IMG/VR virus record: IMGVR_UViG_3300042319_001922
Location: 20,362 to 84,361 of that record
DNA: 64,000 nucleotides
Origin: a virus
Strand: one strand, 5' to 3'
Shown: positions 57,087-64,000 of the stretch, piece after piece
How positions within the stretch are numbered: position 1 is the first letter of the stretch
Layout: each line of letters opens with the position of its first letter
The notes under the pieces: generated by a model
Databases searched by the model: none
Told to the model about the DNA's origin: nothing
Seen by the model: the letters and a program-made list of their open reading frames with translations, nothing else
Made by a program: the position numbers and the translations under genes

Positions 57087-57872
57087 TTATCTATATGTGA
57101 TGAGATCAACGTTGCCGTTGTTGATTCCAAGTTCCAATCGCAAATAAGGATGATATCCTTCAACGTTGATGCCGCGACGATCAGTAGCATTGGTAAATGT
57201 TAATTCGGACACAGTATTGCCAGATTGCAAGTCTTCAAAGGGAATAGAATACCATTCCACAGTGTTTGAAGTTGCATCTGTTGCACCCTGAACTGCAACT
57301 GTCCCAGTAAAATCAACTGGATCCAGTTGGAATGTGGTCAAGCTAGAGCCATCGGTGGTCAAGGTACTGGTGTAGTAAATTGAGCTGTCAGGTGCTTGAC
57401 TGGGAATAGTCAGCACTTGACTTGCAACAAACGCTGGGAATACAGAATTAACAATGTTGATGTCTCCCCTGGCTCCACTGTAGTCATCAGTAAACACTGC
57501 TTGGTTTAACACCCCCGATGAAATTTCAATGCTCCAGCTTGCTGGTTGTGCTTGAAAATACGCTGTGTCCGCAGCTGGTATGGTTACTTTGGATCGACCC
57601 AGCGTGTTGCTGAGACTTACAAGTTCTTTTGCGTACAAAAGATTTTGCCCATCCTGACTGATAATACGGAACGTGAAAGTCGCTCCGGTGATGTTCACGG
57701 GCTTTTGATCTTGATTTTGGAACTGGAACAATATCACATTGTCCACCCCAAGGTTAAGGGTTAATGATTTTGCGTACACTGGCTTCCATCTCCGATCGAA
57801 ATAGGCCCCCGTAACGTCAACCAAAAGTACGGTCTGAATTTGCTGATATAAATAGGCTGTGGTTGCATACAT
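57087..57872 (-). CDS. Virion/baseplate-type protein
   Basis: 261 residues from ATG 57872 (MYATTAYLYQQIQTVLLVDVT), with GGAG before it. The beta-rich N-terminus (LTLNLGVDNVILFQFQNQDQKPVNITGATFTFRII) resembles phage baseplate upper proteins (BppU-type); C-terminal half is a mix of beta strands (STLTTDGSSLTTFQLDPVDF). Late-type box CATAAATA at 57888-57895. Likely structural. Confidence 0.6.
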   Translation of the reverse strand: MYATTAYLYQQIQTVLLVDVTGAYFDRRWKPVYAKSLTLNLGVDNVILFQFQNQDQKPVNITGATFTFRIISQDGQNLLYAKELVSLSNTLGRSKVTIPAADTAYFQAQPASWSIEISSGVLNQAVFTDDYSGARGDINIVNSVFPAFVASQVLTIPSQAPDSSIYYTSTLTTDGSSLTTFQLDPVDFTGTVAVQGATDATSNTVEWYSIPFEDLQSGNTVSELTFTNATDRRGINVEGYHPYLRLELGINNGNVDLITYR

Positions 57873-57887
57873 AGGAATCTCCAACAA

Positions 57888-57895
57888 TATTTATG
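57888..57895 (-). promoter_or_regulatory. Late-type box CATAAATA
   Basis: Seven of eight T4 late matches on minus, 16 bases before ATG 57872, overlapping the start codon of the divergent plus gene. Confidence 0.45.
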
Positions 57896-58270
57896 GGCGA
57901 AAATGTCTTTAAGACTCTAACAGAGCGATACCCTTTTATCACGCTATGCGTGTACGCAGACGCTGAATATCTGGGTGTGGTACAAAACCGAGACGAGGTG
58001 GTTACCACCATCTATGACTTTGGTATGATAGTTGATCCAGTTCAGAAAAAAGTGTTTCTTGAGCTGGCATCTGTCTGGTGGTGGGAAAGCAATCGTAGCA
58101 TACCTATCAATATATTTCTTAAAAATGAGTGGGATCCGTTCCGTTTGTATCTAAGAACGTTTGCCAACAAGGATCTTGAAATCTTGCATGGGCCAGTGTG
58201 CAGCCTTAACGATATCTCTCGTAGAAAAAGCAAACGCAGATCCATTACTCTGGTCAAACGCCCAGATTAA
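57893..58270 (+). CDS. Conserved T4-like phage protein, unknown
   Basis: 125 residues, MGENVFKTLTERYPFITLCV, then GVVQNRDEVVTTIYDFGMIV, WWWESNRSIPINIFLKNEWDPFRLYLRTFANKDLEILHGP. Recognised as a conserved T4-like cyanophage protein of unknown function. On plus, with no visible ribosome site before ATG. It is divergent from the virion protein at 57872. Confidence 0.75.
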   Translation: MGENVFKTLTERYPFITLCVYADAEYLGVVQNRDEVVTTIYDFGMIVDPVQKKVFLELASVWWWESNRSIPINIFLKNEWDPFRLYLRTFANKDLEILHGPVCSLNDISRRKSKRRSITLVKRPD

Positions 58271-58281
58271 CAACGCTACCA

Positions 58282-58842
58282 TCAATTAAGCAGATTCATG
58301 TGCAAAGCCACCAAGGCTGCATAACTCACTGCATGCGACTTTTTAAAAGTATACCCTCGGGTAGAGTTGCCGTCCCAAACTTCATCAAAAATTTGATCCC
58401 AGCTTTTGTTTTGTAAATGTGCTTTGCCCGGGCGTATCAACGAGATAAATGCTGCCATTCTAGGGATACTGTCCGGTTTCATGCTCTGTAATAAATTGGT
58501 ATAATTTCCCACGTGCACCAGCTGCTGACTCCATTCGGGATCTAGCCATAGCCTAGTCCACGGGGGTGTGGCTGTTAACATTTGTTGATAGTGCGCAGGG
58601 CTGTTTATCAATTGATACACACCCATGTTTAAAAAATCTATTTTAAAATACCCACGGTGTTCAGCTTCCTCATATTCAATTGCCGAACACTGGTTCACAG
58701 GATCATAAGGTATGTCTGTTACATACACCCCGGAGTTGTGACGTCGCACCTGCTCCTGCACAACTTGCGCGGCTGGAGTGTGCTGAATCAAGGACAATAT
58801 CTTGTTTCTGTCAGCAAAATCAATGTCAATGTCTGCGCTCAT
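58282..58842 (-). CDS. DnaE-like fragment conserved in T4-like phages
   Basis: 186 residues, MSADIDIDFADRNKILSLI, then AEHRGYFKIDFLNMGVYQLI, MAAFISLIRPGKAHLQNKSWDQIFDEVWDG, TFKKSHAVSYAALVALHMNLL. These blocks match the order of short segments in the C-terminal half of bacterial DNA polymerase III alpha subunit (DnaE) but the polymerase catalytic core is missing. I recall this as conserved in marine T4-like phages. It cannot be a polymerase by itself. Role unknown. TGATG-like overlap with the next gene. Confidence 0.65.
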   Translation of the reverse strand: MSADIDIDFADRNKILSLIQHTPAAQVVQEQVRRHNSGVYVTDIPYDPVNQCSAIEYEEAEHRGYFKIDFLNMGVYQLINSPAHYQQMLTATPPWTRLWLDPEWSQQLVHVGNYTNLLQSMKPDSIPRMAAFISLIRPGKAHLQNKSWDQIFDEVWDGNSTRGYTFKKSHAVSYAALVALHMNLLN

Positions 58843-59837
58843 GGTGTCTTATTAAAGTACTGGTGTATTTGACTGCTGTGAGTAAACCACTGTGTTTGCT
58901 CAAATGGCAACTCTTTGTTGTAATGTAGTTCTAGTTTAGCACTTAGATAACTTTCTTGCAAGAGGTCCAGGCCAGATATCACAAAACTTTCACCAGTTAC
59001 TATACTGTTAAACAAAAAGTCACACTCGGTCTTGGTGTACTTGTAGGGCTGTCGTTTTAGGAACTCGTTGTGTACAGATATAAATTCATGACTGGGAACA
59101 AAGTCAAACCCAAAAGTTTGGGCAACTTTTTTTAATTGTTCTGCAAACAAATCAGTTTTGTAAAAACTTGTGTATGGAATTACAAAAACATTACCGTTTG
59201 TGTTGTAATTCATTTGCTGTTGTATTAACATTGGCCATGACTGATCTGGGATCTTGAATGCCAGCTTAAAAAATTCTCGTAGAATATATCTAGGACAGTC
59301 TGGCTGCTCACTGGTCAGTGTCAACAATTTCAAGTTGTGTGTGGTCATACACTCGGTTTGTATCCAGGCCGGCAACTGATTGAATTCATCTACAGTAGCA
59401 ATATCTGGCCAGGATTCATCTTTGACTGCTTGATAACTATCTCGAAGTTGATTTTTAAAAAACTTGTCAATAATGTTATCCAGGGCGGGTTTGTAACTAG
59501 AGTTGTTGAGCTTGTGGAATGTGTTTTGTTCCAGCAACTCATTGTCAATGCCAAGCCCGCCTGCTCGCAACAAACATATAGACATCAACGGCAATAGGTC
59601 ATCGGGCAATAGCTGAATTGACAACATGTTGTAGTCATTGGGCAAGATTGATAAATCAGTGTAATGGTGCCCTGACAAAAATTCCACTGGTGATCCCGGT
59701 ATGTGCCAGCTGCCATGCGATGATCCTTTTGTATCAAAGGGCGGTCCATTTGTGTCCAGGCCAGCAATAAAGTGATTGCACACATACTCTAGATAAGCGC
59801 CATGGGCACCTGGTTGGAAGTCGATATAAATCATCAC
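58839..59837 (-). CDS. Phage protein with P-loop-like start, unknown
   Basis: 332 residues, MMIYIDFQPGAHGAYLEYVCN. The first 25 residues resemble sulfotransferase- or kinase-type P-loops (PGAHGAY) without a clear GxxGxGK. There are five Cys and the C-terminus has ESYLSAKLELHYNKELPFEQ. A family with the same start occurs in aquatic phages and bacteria; no function known. It overlaps both neighbours by 4 bases. Confidence 0.55.
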   Translation of the reverse strand: MMIYIDFQPGAHGAYLEYVCNHFIAGLDTNGPPFDTKGSSHGSWHIPGSPVEFLSGHHYTDLSILPNDYNMLSIQLLPDDLLPLMSICLLRAGGLGIDNELLEQNTFHKLNNSSYKPALDNIIDKFFKNQLRDSYQAVKDESWPDIATVDEFNQLPAWIQTECMTTHNLKLLTLTSEQPDCPRYILREFFKLAFKIPDQSWPMLIQQQMNYNTNGNVFVIPYTSFYKTDLFAEQLKKVAQTFGFDFVPSHEFISVHNEFLKRQPYKYTKTECDFLFNSIVTGESFVISGLDLLQESYLSAKLELHYNKELPFEQTQWFTHSSQIHQYFNKTP

Positions 59838-60508
59838 CAGCCTGTTTGTTTTAAAATATTTCGCACATAGTCAACTTCATCTGGATTGTCCTTGAACTTT
59901 TTGCTCCAAAAGTCTGTATCAATGCATGACCATATTATGGCCAATTGACTTGGATTTATACGTGCTAGAAATTCGTTGCCCGAATCACAATTGTACAAAA
60001 TCCAGGCACTAACACGCCCGGTACTCACCGCATAACACAAGGCATTGTCATTGCCATACCGCAAGTAGTCTGCTAGTGGGTTTTGTGTTTTTTCTTGCCA
60101 TATCTGGGCTTCTTCAATTGCACGAGTCAATGCATCAGCTATGTTTTCCACACGCAAGTACTCGTTCAAGTACTCGGTATACACTGCATCATTGCACCAG
60201 TTGTCAATCTTTTTGTTCTGTCTCACAACCCACTCTATAAATCTTGGTGGGTTTACAGCACGAATGGCCTGTATGTGCCGGCCAAACTTTACAAACGCAC
60301 GATAAAACGAACTGCCAGCAAAGTCATCAAATGTTTTGGCCTTGGCAGATCCTTGGGTTATCTCATAGAATCGCAAGTATGCGCGAAGTCCAAGTTGTAC
60401 TCCAACTTCTTTCTGCTCTAGAAAGCGTCTCTTTTGTTCACATACGTGCACAGCCAGCGTTTTTTCTTTTACAAAACTACGGCTACAATGTTGGCAAACA
60501 AATGACAT
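59834..60508 (-). CDS. Zinc-finger protein conserved in T4-like phages
   Basis: 224 residues from ATG 60508 (MSFVCQHCSRSFVKEK). A CxxC-x12-HxC finger (CQHCSRSFVKEKTLAVHVC) is followed by a helical domain: FYRAFVKFGRHI, INPPRFIEWVVRQNKKIDNW and LAIIWSCIDTDFWSKKF. I recall this family in T4-like cyanophages near replication genes, possibly binding DNA. A TTG further upstream could give 13 more residues but has no better ribosome site. Confidence 0.7.
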   Translation of the reverse strand: MSFVCQHCSRSFVKEKTLAVHVCEQKRRFLEQKEVGVQLGLRAYLRFYEITQGSAKAKTFDDFAGSSFYRAFVKFGRHIQAIRAVNPPRFIEWVVRQNKKIDNWCNDAVYTEYLNEYLRVENIADALTRAIEEAQIWQEKTQNPLADYLRYGNDNALCYAVSTGRVSAWILYNCDSGNEFLARINPSQLAIIWSCIDTDFWSKKFKDNPDEVDYVRNILKQTGW

Positions 60509-60547
60509 GTTGTTGGGTGCGTGATCCAGTGTTGATAGTAAGAACAA

Positions 60548-60997
60548 TTACAGTGCTCCGTCAATGCCCATGTCCTTGAGATATGACGATAGTTCTTTTT
60601 TAGAATTAAGCTGACTCATGAGTTCAATTTCATCCATCTTCATATTTGGGTACAACTTCATCAAAAGTTTTTTAACATCGGTGGTGCCTTTGTCTTTTTT
60701 CTTGGGAGAGATCCAATTGTGTGTATGGCATCCTGTATCAGGGCTTACTGCTGTGGCTCCCAGCCATTGCAACTTTGGATGTTTGTTGATAGAGAAAAAA
60801 TGTTTGTTGAGATAATGGTTGCAACTTTGTACATAATACTCTTGCAACTCTCTAGGACCTGTAACTTGACTGCTCCACCGTATCATCAAAAAATTGCTGA
60901 ACTTCTTGAGTTCGTCAACAGTCAGGCTATCATAGAAGTCTCGATCCTTGGTATCAAGTCTTGCCATCTCGTATCGTATGTTAAGTCTATCGCTCAC
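60548..60997 (-). CDS. Conserved T4-like protein, possibly clamp loader small subunit
   Basis: 149 residues. DFYDSLTVDELKKFSNFLMIRWSSQV, NHYLNKHFFSINKHPKLQWLGATA, and DEIELMSQLNSKKELSSYL. The helical pattern and place between replication genes recall T4 gp62-type clamp loader subunits, but similarity is too weak for a firm call. Equally it could be an unrelated conserved protein. Overlaps the coiled-coil gene by 11 bases. Confidence 0.4.
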   Translation of the reverse strand: MSDRLNIRYEMARLDTKDRDFYDSLTVDELKKFSNFLMIRWSSQVTGPRELQEYYVQSCNHYLNKHFFSINKHPKLQWLGATAVSPDTGCHTHNWISPKKKDKGTTDVKKLLMKLYPNMKMDEIELMSQLNSKKELSSYLKDMGIDGAL

Positions 60998-61202
60998 GAC
61001 GAACTCCTGTGACCACTGTGTTAAGATTGTTTTTCAAACGAAGAAATTCTTTTTGTAACTTCTCAATTGTTTTTTGTTGTTCCACTAGTTTTTCTTCCAG
61101 GATGTCAATTTTCTGCATTGCAGATTTAAGTGCAGTATCCACAACTGGTTTAACTGGGGCTACCACTCGTTCAGCCGATTCATCTTGTTTGTATTGATCC
61201 AT
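60987..61202 (-). CDS. Coiled-coil protein
   Basis: 71 residues from ATG 61202 (MDQYKQDESAERVVAPVKPV). Residues 28-63 form a coiled coil (MQKIDILEEKLVEQQKTIEKLQKEFLRLKNNL). Start has GGTGAT before it; an earlier TTG start is in the upstream gene end. Such short coiled coils can be chaperones or fibre-tip parts. Overlap of 11 bases with the next gene. Confidence 0.55.
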   Translation of the reverse strand: MDQYKQDESAERVVAPVKPVVDTALKSAMQKIDILEEKLVEQQKTIEKLQKEFLRLKNNLNTVVTGVRRER

Positions 61203-61206
61203 TATA

Positions 61207-61707
61207 TCACCATGCTTGATTGTAGTCAACTATTTCACAGTTGCGACTTACGTCTTTGACAAAATACACACATTCAGGTTCTATGTTGTCATTCAACGGC
61301 ACACACAGCATTTGGCCATTCTTGAGTTTGGGTGCGTACCAAGTGACTTCATGATATACGTCAACAATCTCGATTGTGGGGAAGCTGGGTCGAAATCCAG
61401 TTAGTGGATTGAATTGAAATACTCTAAACCCCCTGTCGTTGATTGCTGTCAACGGCAGAACCTCTAGGTCTCCCAGGTCTGGCTCACCAATTAGAATTTG
61501 CCAATCCATGGGCATTTTAATTGTGTACTCGCCAATTTTGAGAACCAATGCTGGAGCATTAAAGCTTTCAAGAAAGATGAGTGGAATATAGTGATAATCA
61601 ACATTGTTTGGATCCGAGTTGTCTAGAATTGAAAATCGCATGTCGTCGACTTCTTCAGGCAGGGTGTCCAAATCGTATGCAATGTTGTTTAAAGTTAGTA
61701 TTCTCAT
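61207..61707 (-). CDS. Highly conserved T4-like phage protein, unknown
   Basis: 166 residues: LPEEVDDMRFSILDNSDPNN, DYHYIPLIFLESFNAPALVLKIGEYTIKMPMDWQILIGEPDLGDLEVLPLTAINDRGF, VPLNDNIEPECVYFVKDVSRNCEIVDYNQAW. This pattern is strikingly conserved in T4-like marine phages near uvsW. No function is known. The N-terminus MRILTLNNIAYDL follows promoter 61715-61743 very closely; mRNA may be nearly leaderless. Confidence 0.8.
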   Translation of the reverse strand: MRILTLNNIAYDLDTLPEEVDDMRFSILDNSDPNNVDYHYIPLIFLESFNAPALVLKIGEYTIKMPMDWQILIGEPDLGDLEVLPLTAINDRGFRVFQFNPLTGFRPSFPTIEIVDVYHEVTWYAPKLKNGQMLCVPLNDNIEPECVYFVKDVSRNCEIVDYNQAW

Positions 61708-61714
61708 AAAGTAT

Positions 61715-61743
61715 ATTATATATGGTTATTGTCTGTTAGTCAA
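61715..61743 (-). promoter_or_regulatory. Sigma70 promoter, near-consensus
   Basis: TTGACT, 17 bases, TATAAT on minus; the ATG is only 7 bases downstream of the -10. Confidence 0.75.
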
Positions 61744-61771
61744 GACTTAGCTGATTTTATTTTTAGCAATA

Positions 61772-62422
61772 TCAAAATAGCTGTACTGCATGTGCAATCA
61801 ATGTGTCTGGACTTGCAGAAAGATTGTCTACCGATTGCTGTGTAAACAAATCAAATGCCACCGACAGTCTTACTGGTTCAGTCACAATGCCGACTTCGTG
61901 ATCGGCCCAGCAGGGAAAAATTGTGATGCCGCCAAGGCTGTTTTTGATGACTTCGTTACGAGCAGGATAATGAAACGTGGTTGATGTGTTGTCTGTCAAA
62001 CTGATAAATCCACTCAAGTGATAATGAGGAGAATGCCAATGCATGCTCAAACTTACCCCAGCTTCTAGGATATTGATCCATCCCGATATCCAAAGAGATT
62101 TCTCTGGCTCAAACTCATATGCTTGTGAAAAATCATGATAGGCTCTGGCAATATCTTGCTTGAACCTGTGTACACTGGGCATGTCAAACTTGAAAAAATT
62201 ATAACTGTCCCAGGGCACATGTCCCGGTGGAATATTTTGCCAATCCCAGTTGTGAGGTCTAACATACTGTGCATAGTTGTCATTCACAAACTGGTGAATA
62301 TCCGCAAAGTCTGTGGTGCTGACTTGATCTTTCCAAATAGGCACTCGCATATCCAATGCAAAAGGGCCCGGCATTTGTATGCGTCTAACAATTAGCCTAG
62401 GATCTACTTGATGGTCATCCAC
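61772..62422 (-). CDS. 2OG-Fe(II) oxygenase-like protein
   Basis: 216 residues. HWHSPHYHLSGFISLTDNTSTTFHYP and GGITIFPCWADHEVGIV, then RLSVAFDLF resemble phage 2OG-dioxygenases: a metal-binding His region, a distal His, and an Arg/Ser substrate region. Proximal acid may be in a slightly unusual place, so it may also be a cupin-like variant. Overlaps uvsW by 19 bases. Confidence 0.65.
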   Translation of the reverse strand: MDDHQVDPRLIVRRIQMPGPFALDMRVPIWKDQVSTTDFADIHQFVNDNYAQYVRPHNWDWQNIPPGHVPWDSYNFFKFDMPSVHRFKQDIARAYHDFSQAYEFEPEKSLWISGWINILEAGVSLSMHWHSPHYHLSGFISLTDNTSTTFHYPARNEVIKNSLGGITIFPCWADHEVGIVTEPVRLSVAFDLFTQQSVDNLSASPDTLIAHAVQLF

Positions 62423-63873
62423 TCTAGTTTCTCCTGTGTAAACGGATAATTGGCTTCTTTATAAAATTGTTTACGCTTGGTAAGGTGGCGTTTTGCAAAC
62501 TTGCACGTTGACGTGATGTCCCAGATTTGGACATGGTCTTTGTCTTCTGCTTTTCTAATGCCTCGCCCAATACTTTGTATAACGCGGACAAAGCTTTTTC
62601 CGGGCTCCAAAAGAACCAAATTAAAAATACGGGGGATATTAATACCCACAGCGGCCACACCGTAAGTCGCCACAATAATCTTGCCAGTAGATTCTGCCAC
62701 TTGATCATAATGTTCTTGCCTTTCTGTTCCTTTGGTTGCACCTGATACAAACACTGCCTGATCTCCCAGTCTCTTGACTAGTTCATGACCCGATGCCACT
62801 CGATCCACAAGCACCAGGGTGTTGCCGGTTTCATTGACCCTGGCAACCAAATTGGATATAGTATCCAATCTTCCAGACTCTTCAAGCAAGTATTTTAACT
62901 CGCTTTGATAATCTTTGTATTCCACATGGTCCACAAGTTGCACAACATTCACGTGACATTGAGCCAATACTCCCATGTCTTGCAAGGTGCTGGCAGCAAG
63001 TTTGCTGATCACTGGACCAAGACTAACATGCAATGCTTCTGATTCAAACTTTTCTTTTGGCACAGTGCCAGTTAGACCCCAGCGAATTGGGATATGAGCC
63101 ATTACTCCAGTCAATAGAGTTTTCAATGCATCAGCTTTGGCCATGTGCACTTCGTCGACCATGACACAAACCACATCCTCAATAAAGTCTTGAATTGTCA
63201 CTTCCCCGACTCCAGCCTTGGTGTTCTTTAACAACACATTCAAGCTTTGCCAAGTGCAAATGGTATGTGTTCGACCATGTTCTTTTCTATCACCAAAGTA
63301 CACGCCCACATCTAGTCCTAGATTGATATAGTCCTTTTCAGTTTGTCGCACAAGATCTTTGTTGGGCACAATAACAATACTGCGCCCGTAATCTTGTACA
63401 CTCCAGCTCAAGGCAGCTGTCATGATTGTCTTGCCTGCGCCAGTGGCCACTTCCTGAATACATTGAGGATTATTTAAAAAATCATTAATGATATCAATTT
63501 GATAGTCACGCAACACAATTGGTTGTCCTTCTGCCACATGACCCTTGGGCCACAAGTGATTGACAAATGTGTTTTCAGAAGTCAGTGCAAATTCAAATGT
63601 GGTTTTGTAATTGCGTTGATCATCTAGTTCAACATCATATCCTTCAGCCTCAAGCACCGGGATAATCTCTGGCAGCAAGTTTACAAATGTGCTGCCACCC
63701 ATTTGAAAATAGCTGACCTTGCCATCCCATCGACCCAGTCGCACAGCCGGAAGATATCTTGCATACGGAATGTCATATTTGAATTTGTTAACTAGACGCT
63801 TGCGAGTGTCTAGGTCAAGTCCTTCAATTTTAACATTGACCTCGTCGTTTAGTATAAGGGTTGCTTGTTTCAT
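62404..63873 (-). CDS. uvsW: UvsW-type SF2 helicase
   Basis: 489 residues. Walker A ATGAGKT (143-149), DEVH (240-243), LTGT motif III, motif VI QSIGRGIRK; N-terminal UvsW-type DNA-binding domain (NKFKYDIPYARYLPAVRLGRWDGKV). It drives branch migration and recombination-dependent replication in T4. ATGA overlap with the upstream gene and 19-base overlap downstream. Confidence 0.95.
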   Translation of the reverse strand: MKQATLILNDEVNVKIEGLDLDTRKRLVNKFKYDIPYARYLPAVRLGRWDGKVSYFQMGGSTFVNLLPEIIPVLEAEGYDVELDDQRNYKTTFEFALTSENTFVNHLWPKGHVAEGQPIVLRDYQIDIINDFLNNPQCIQEVATGAGKTIMTAALSWSVQDYGRSIVIVPNKDLVRQTEKDYINLGLDVGVYFGDRKEHGRTHTICTWQSLNVLLKNTKAGVGEVTIQDFIEDVVCVMVDEVHMAKADALKTLLTGVMAHIPIRWGLTGTVPKEKFESEALHVSLGPVISKLAASTLQDMGVLAQCHVNVVQLVDHVEYKDYQSELKYLLEESGRLDTISNLVARVNETGNTLVLVDRVASGHELVKRLGDQAVFVSGATKGTERQEHYDQVAESTGKIIVATYGVAAVGINIPRIFNLVLLEPGKSFVRVIQSIGRGIRKAEDKDHVQIWDITSTCKFAKRHLTKRKQFYKEANYPFTQEKLEWMTIK

Positions 63874-64000
63874 TTAAAATATATGTTTGTTATGAGTTGT
63901 CTGCGTCTAATGTTATCAATTATTTCTTCTCTATTGCCAATGTTGATCAATTTTGCCACCTTGTATCTGTATGGATGTGCTAGTGGATGATTAATGCTGT
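63870..64000 (-). CDS. C-terminal end of a phage gene, cut by window edge
   Basis: The visible 43 residues end NIRRRQLITNIYFK and a stop at 63872-63870 overlapping the uvsW start as ATGA. The segment HPLAHPYRYKVAKLINIGN is highly basic. No assignment from the fragment; it resembles short conserved T4-like proteins near uvsW. The N-terminus lies beyond 64000. Confidence 0.55.
   Translation of the reverse strand, partial: SINHPLAHPYRYKVAKLINIGNREEIIDNIRRRQLITNIYFK

Noticed and set aside
1-64000. CRISPR array, insertion sequence, integrase or attachment site
   Set aside because: No regularly spaced repeats, transposase or integrase signature was seen in any frame.

Overview
This window is part of the chromosome of a large tailed bacteriophage with T4-type informational genes. 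Evidence includes a UvsW-type helicase, a DnaB/gp41-type helicase, a zinc-binding toprim primase, an ATP-dependent DNA ligase, class Ia ribonucleotide reductase (nrdA, nrdB, glutaredoxin), PAAR/tail/tailspike proteins, and short TATAAATA-type late promoters. Many unnamed proteins have the look of conserved T4-like phages of marine and freshwater bacteria. Signal peptides, lipoboxes, an entericidin-like peptide and near-consensus sigma70 promoters point to a Gram-negative, probably proteobacterial, host. No tRNA, CRISPR array, integrase or insertion sequence was seen. Almost everything is on the minus strand in tightly packed TAATG/ATGA-overlapping operons; only six genes (8039, 12597, 27093, 28790, 57893 and their short transcripts) or fewer run on plus.

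Layout. 1-6.1 kb: a cut radical SAM gene and many small early-type proteins under repeated sigma70 promoters. 6.2-10 kb: an asparagine-synthetase-like protein and two ClpP-type proteases around a large plus-strand protein. 10-12.5 kb: exported proteins (FlgT-like, lipoprotein, entericidin-like peptide, small membrane protein). 12.6-17.4 kb: PstS, a GT2 glycosyltransferase and a PlcP-like metallophosphoesterase, with Pho-box-like direct repeats in front of pstS and plcP. 17.4-20.1 kb: AhpD, SGNH hydrolase, class II aldolase, peroxiredoxin. 20.2-28.8 kb: two amidinotransferases, a UV-damage endonuclease, a tail-fibre-like protein, a 2OG-oxygenase-like protein, nucleotide-sugar dehydrogenase and a glycosyltransferase. 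28.8-33.5 kb: ClpS, Hsp20, ClpX and a coiled-coil membrane protein. 33.7-36.6 kb: a possible structured RNA, DNA ligase and small proteins. 36.7-39.5 kb: tail/PAAR module. 39.5-43.2 kb: glutaredoxin, NrdB, NrdA. 43.2-51.6 kb: tailspike, nuclease, IscA/IscU, radical SAM and virion-type proteins. 51.7-64 kb: nucleotidyltransferase-like protein, replicative helicase, primase, conserved T4-like unknowns and UvsW.

How it works together (inference). Early transcription would use host RNA polymerase at TTGACC-17-TATAAT promoters, four of which carry an inverted repeat centred on the -35 box and so look co-regulated. Virion genes would use a T4-like late factor at NNTAAATA boxes. The most striking accessory systems are a complete phage-encoded Clp proteolysis set (ClpX, ClpS, two ClpP) and a phosphate-starvation cassette: high-affinity phosphate binding (PstS) plus a phospholipase-C-like enzyme and glycosyltransferase that together could replace membrane phospholipid by glycolipid, apparently wired to the host PhoB regulator.
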